A DNA stretch of 64,000 nucleotides from Gordionus sp. m RMFG-2023. Taxonomy: Eukaryota > Nematomorpha > Gordioida > Chordodea > Parachordodidae. The notes under the pieces are model-generated. The model saw nothing but the letters and a program-made list of their open reading frames with translations, was not told the DNA's origin and did not search any database. The position numbers and the translations under genes were made by a program. Shown here one piece after another: positions 60,691 through 64,000 of this stretch (the first letter of the stretch is position 1; every line of letters starts with the position of its first letter). The DNA lies in NCBI RefSeq assembly GCF_954871325.1, contig NC_088775.1, positions 56,397,561 to 56,461,560 on the forward strand, in the 5' to 3' direction.

Positions 60691-61316
60691 TGAATAGTAG
60701 TCTATCCAAAATCACATTTATATTTTTATTTTATAATTAATATAACAAATAAACATGAAATCGGCTCAGGAGTCAGGTCCTCAAGTCGAAGTTGAATTTT
60801 TCGACTAGAAACTAGGCGCGGCTAAACTGTGTGGAGTTAGCCGTCTGGCATCACTAGTCCCTTCCTCGGCAACATCTATGCTAACTATAAAAAAGTTTTT
60901 ACTAGAAAACGGAGTTTATATAAAAAGAAATAATATTTACCAAAAAAAATCAGGTTTTTGCAAAAAACAGGGTTTATGACAGATAAACGGGGGTTATCAC
61001 CAAAAAAAACGGGATATGCCACGACTCGAGTTGTTAGTTTAATGTTAAAATATTAAATATTTGAAGATTAAAAAAAAAGAACAATTACTAAAAATAGAAT
61101 TTAAATTTAATAATTCAATATAATTATTCAATAATACTAGTTTAAACTACTCGTTCTAACTCGATTTAGTCAATTTAAAACACTACTAATTATTAATAAT
61201 ATAATAATTGAAAAAAAAAGAATTTAGAGATATTAGCCTCATGTCTCTAAATTAAAAAAAATAAAACACCAAATATATGAGTAGCTACAGAAAACTAGAT
61301 TAAATACATGTACTTA
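60691..61316. other. AT-rich stretch with unassigned short repeats
   Basis: 60870-61020 has several loose units of AAAACGGRGTTTAT type. 60740-60850 is more GC-rich and resembles a hAT end (GGCGCGGCTAAAC). No coding signal. Confidence 0.45.
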
Positions 61317-61440
61317 GTGTTGTTAAACGGCTCGTTTTGAGCCGATTTTTTAAAACGGCTAACACAATATTTTAGCCAAAAAATATCGCCTAAACCTCGA
61401 GATTTCGATAATATATGTCTAAATATTTCATAAAAAAATT
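61317..61440. mobile_element. Left half of an AGTGTTGYTAAAC-family MITE
   Basis: GTGTTGTTAAACGGCTCG and TTTGAGCCGATTTTTT align with 62659-62750. The right half is absent and MULE-arm sequence follows directly. Confidence 0.6.
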
Positions 61441-61793
61441 ATAAATTGTTATTTAGGATAAGAAAGTAAAAGAATTGTTAAAAATGACAGGGAAAATAAA
61501 GCATTTTTAAAACGACAAATAAAATGATCAAAAATTTGAGAAAAGATAAGAAAGATAAATAGAGAGAGATCTCTAAAGTTAGAAATAAAATTAAATAGAA
61601 AATATAATTAAGCTAAAAATTTATAAGAAAAAAATTATAAATTTTTTAAAAATTTTTTAAAAAAATAACGATTTTTGATTGACACTTTTCCTTATTTGTT
61701 TGACATTTTTCCTTTTTTGATTGGACTTTTTCCTTTTTTTATTGACCTTTTTCTTTTTTGGATCGCTTTTCCTTTTTTGAATGAAAAATCCTG
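61441..61793. mobile_element. Solo MULE terminal arm
   Basis: Matches the right arm of the MULE at 2597-7120: the AAAATGATCAAAAATTTGAG block, then the CCTTTTTTGATTGG array (61670-61785). It ends GAATGAAAAATCCTG, a diverged form of the MULE terminus. Confidence 0.75.
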
Positions 61794-61885
61794 TGTTTAA
61801 TTAAGAATTTTGTACTTAATTTTCCCTTCAACCTTGTTGATATATTTACTTTTAATTTTTTTTACTAATTTCTTATTTATAATAG

Positions 61886-62107
61886 GTGGTTGGATCAGCA
61901 AATATTGACGAGGTTTTCCGGGGGGTAAGGAGAAATATCCCTTCATCTATAAATAATTTCCATACCGTAACCTTTTTCCAAAATTTTCTGGAAAATTCAA
62001 CATCCATTCTCAACGAAATAACCTTGGTGCCTAGCAATCAATCATTGAACGAAGGCGCAACTGATAGTCTTATTAAGAAATATACCCTGGAATATAGATT
62101 CAAACGG
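61886..62107 (+). CDS. Probable host exon, 74 codons (hypothetical)
   Basis: Exactly 222 bp between a strong acceptor (pyrimidine-rich tract, then TTATAATAG, AG at 61884-61885) and a donor (CGG then GTAAAAT at 62108). It is open in the frame that starts at its first base, so it is a symmetric phase-0 exon. It reads VVGSANIDEVFRGVRRNIPS, INNFHTVTFFQNFLENS, ILNEITLVPSNQSLNEGATD, SLIKKYTLEYRFKR. No Ser/Thr-rich filler or transposon motif, and composition is more balanced than its surroundings. The protein is not recognised; no second exon is visible. Neighbours are a solo MULE arm on the left and a GGGCC-rich hAT end on the right, consistent with repeat-filled introns. Confidence 0.55.
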
Positions 62108-62655
62108 GTAAAATACGATTTTTTTTATAAAGGATAATAGAAATTATTATTATTTTTGATATTCTATAATTAAAGAATATATATAAATTTAAAAATATTT
62201 TTTTGCAATTGTAATCTTATTTTTTATCTGTTGTATTCAGAGGCCTGCGGGGAGAGGGTTAATCTGAAAAATTTGGGCCATGCCAGAGTTAAAAAAAACA
62301 AATCCGGGGTGGGCCAATTAAAAACAATTAATTTAAACCATATCAATTAATCAAGAAAATAATTTAATGGATCGGGATGTAAAAATAAGAATCAATTTGA
62401 TTTAATTCAGTAAAAAATATATATTGATTTAAATTAATTTTTTGAAAATTATATTCTAAATAGAAAATTATATCGATTAAATTTTTTTCACCAATTTTTT
62501 TTAACAATTTCATCGCTATTATTTATTTTTTATTGTTGAATAATATCTTGGTTTTAGATTATTTAATTTTATAACTTTAACAATGATACTGGAAAATGTG
62601 ATAATACTATAATTAATTATATTAAAAGATTTATCAAACGTAAAGAAATTCAGCT
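62108..62655. other. AT-rich stretch with a GGGCC-rich hAT-like end
   Basis: 62228-62330 (CAGAGGCCTGCGGGGAG, GGGTGGGCC) resembles the ends of the MITE at 24169-24332; no partner end found. The rest shows nothing. Confidence 0.5.
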
Positions 62656-62658
62656 GAT

Positions 62659-62848
62659 ATAGCGTTGCTAAACAGCTCGTTTTGAGCCGATTTTTAAAAA
62701 TGTCGACAAGCTTCGAGATTTTGTTAATAGTTGTCTAAACCTTTGTGCCATCTATGAGCAAAATATTCAGGCTTCGTAATAGTTTCCTGGATAAATATTG
62801 AATTAGCCATTTTTAAAAATAGGTTCAAATTGAGCCGTTCGTTTATAT
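62659..62848. mobile_element. MITE, about 190 bp, AGCGTTGCTAAACAGCTCG family
   Basis: Left AGCGTTGCTAAACAGCTCG and TTTGAGCCGATTTTTAAAAA; right, reversed, TATAAACGAACGGCTCAATT and CCTATTTTTAAAAATGG. Ends are diverged and no target duplication is clear. Relatives at 14838 and 61317. Confidence 0.65.
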
Positions 62849-63070
62849 TTGATAATATATTATTTCAACATCATCATTCTCATTTCTAGATCCTGACATT
62901 TTGCACAGTACCTGTTTGATTCTTCTTTCCTTTAATTCTCATTAACCCTTAGCTTACCAGACAAAAAATGTAACATCACTTACCACAAGGACTCAATGGA
63001 TCTTTAAAATAATGGACTCTATACTCATTCTAATTTGCAGAGTTGTTAAAGTATCTAGATACTTTAAAAG
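62849..63070. other. Short stretch with a solo hAT-like end
   Basis: CAGAGTTGTTAAAGTATC at 63040 matches the terminus type of 30510-30675. Nothing else recognised. Confidence 0.5.
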
Positions 63071-63991
63071 CAGGTCGGTATATTCATTTTAGAAAAGGGA
63101 TGATTTCCGACCCACTGATATTGACTAATTAAAATTCTTAAACAGTTTGCACATAACGAATTTTTGTTTTACAACAGCTTTTCATTTAAAAAAATATCAA
63201 ATTAGCTCATGACTATCAATATATTATTTTTCAATAATTTCCCGACCGGATCTCCTTAAACATTAACCATTTTTTTTATAACCATATTTTTCATGGTTTT
63301 AATGAGAATATTTATGTTATTATATGATAATAGATTTGAATATAATTTCGTTTTTAATCCTTTATTATTTTTTTCTCCCTCCTTCATTTTGTTGTATATA
63401 CATTTTAAGTACAGGTTCAGAATCAGAAATAAGTTTAATAAGGCCCATCATATTGCCTTCTTGTTGCCTGTTCCCCCAGAAGGCTAGTTACTAGATATTA
63501 AATAACTTAGACATCTTATTATTTTCATGATCATTATCAGAGTCAGATACTATATTTTATACGTTATTATTAGTACACTTTTAAAAATAATCATTGAATT
63601 CCTTTTTTTTACTTCTTTTTTCTTAAATTGCGATTTATTACCCTTATTAAATGAGTATAAACAACTAAATATTTAATAAAAAATTACTTTGCTATTTGTC
63701 TATAATATTCTTAAAAGCTACTATTTCAAAGCTTTTCTTTATATCATTAAAATTAAGCCCAACATGTCTTTTTCTAATGTGGTCTGTCCATTTATCATCT
63801 CTTATAATGTGCAATTTTTAATTAAGCATTTTGGAAAAATAATTTATGACAAGAAATCTCGGAAAACAACCTATTTTACTAAACATCTACCAAATTTTCC
63901 GTCAATACATATTAAATTAAATAATTACTGGGGGGGGGGGGTCCTTTTATTACATACATAAACCAGAAATCAATTGGTTATGGATGGTTGT
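63071..63991 (-). mobile_element. Repeat copy 2 of the element at 24333-26203
   Basis: Same orientation and same outer limits (from GTATATTC to ATGGATGGTTGT). It lacks the 25059-25852 insertion, showing a single GTATAAAC at 63655-63662, and lacks about 170 bp of the interior (deletion near 63515). The C2H2-like stretch on the minus strand is damaged by a short deletion relative to copy 1. A G10 run precedes the end, as in copy 1. Confidence 0.85.
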
Positions 63992-64000
63992 AGCAAAAAA

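Overview
This is an AT-rich, repeat-saturated eukaryotic nuclear sequence, most likely from an invertebrate animal. The evidence is wall-to-wall decayed class II DNA transposons (hAT, MULE/FLYWCH, piggyBac), one RTE-like LINE tail, tRNA-headed repeats and a 22 kb satellite array, with only a few short, more GC-rich stretches that look like host exons. An arthropod such as a parasitic copepod would fit the composition and transposon mix, but that is a guess; nothing here fixes the species.

Layout. 1-660 is the 3' end of a LINE. 684-2546 is a piggyBac-like element with TTAA at both ends. 2597-7120 is a Mutator-like (MULE) element with long inverted ends built from short tandem repeats; its right end carries a piece of hAT transposase whose second copy lies inverted at 8023-9382. 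7178-10878 holds remains of at least three hAT elements, one nested in another. 11066-11304 is a possible host exon. 12789-16914 is bounded by a perfect 36 bp inverted repeat and contains a hAT transposase fossil and half a MULE transposase. 16934-18226 is another hAT. 19384-23573 is a three-deep nest (hAT in hAT, plus a third element with a TTA duplication). 24333-26203 is a repeat whose second copy (63071-63991) shows the unoccupied site of a hAT derivative at 25059-25852. 26765-28480 is a broken but nearly full-length member of a conserved invertebrate protein family whose function I do not know. 28928-33848 is packed with small inverted-repeat elements, tRNA-headed units and a nested hAT with clean 8 bp duplications.

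36361-58605 is one uninterrupted satellite array of roughly 190 monomers (109-119 bp, about 18 percent G+C). It has a 12 bp perfect dyad in most monomers and higher-order repeat periods of 3033, 1997 and 810 bp. The many short reading frames inside it are by-products of the repeat and not genes. 58606-64000 returns to dispersed repeats, with one good host exon candidate (61886-62107) and one weaker coding stretch (59208-59501, minus strand).

No complete, intact protein-coding gene was found. The window reads as an intergenic or intronic, possibly pericentromeric, repeat landscape whose nesting lets several insertions be ordered in time.
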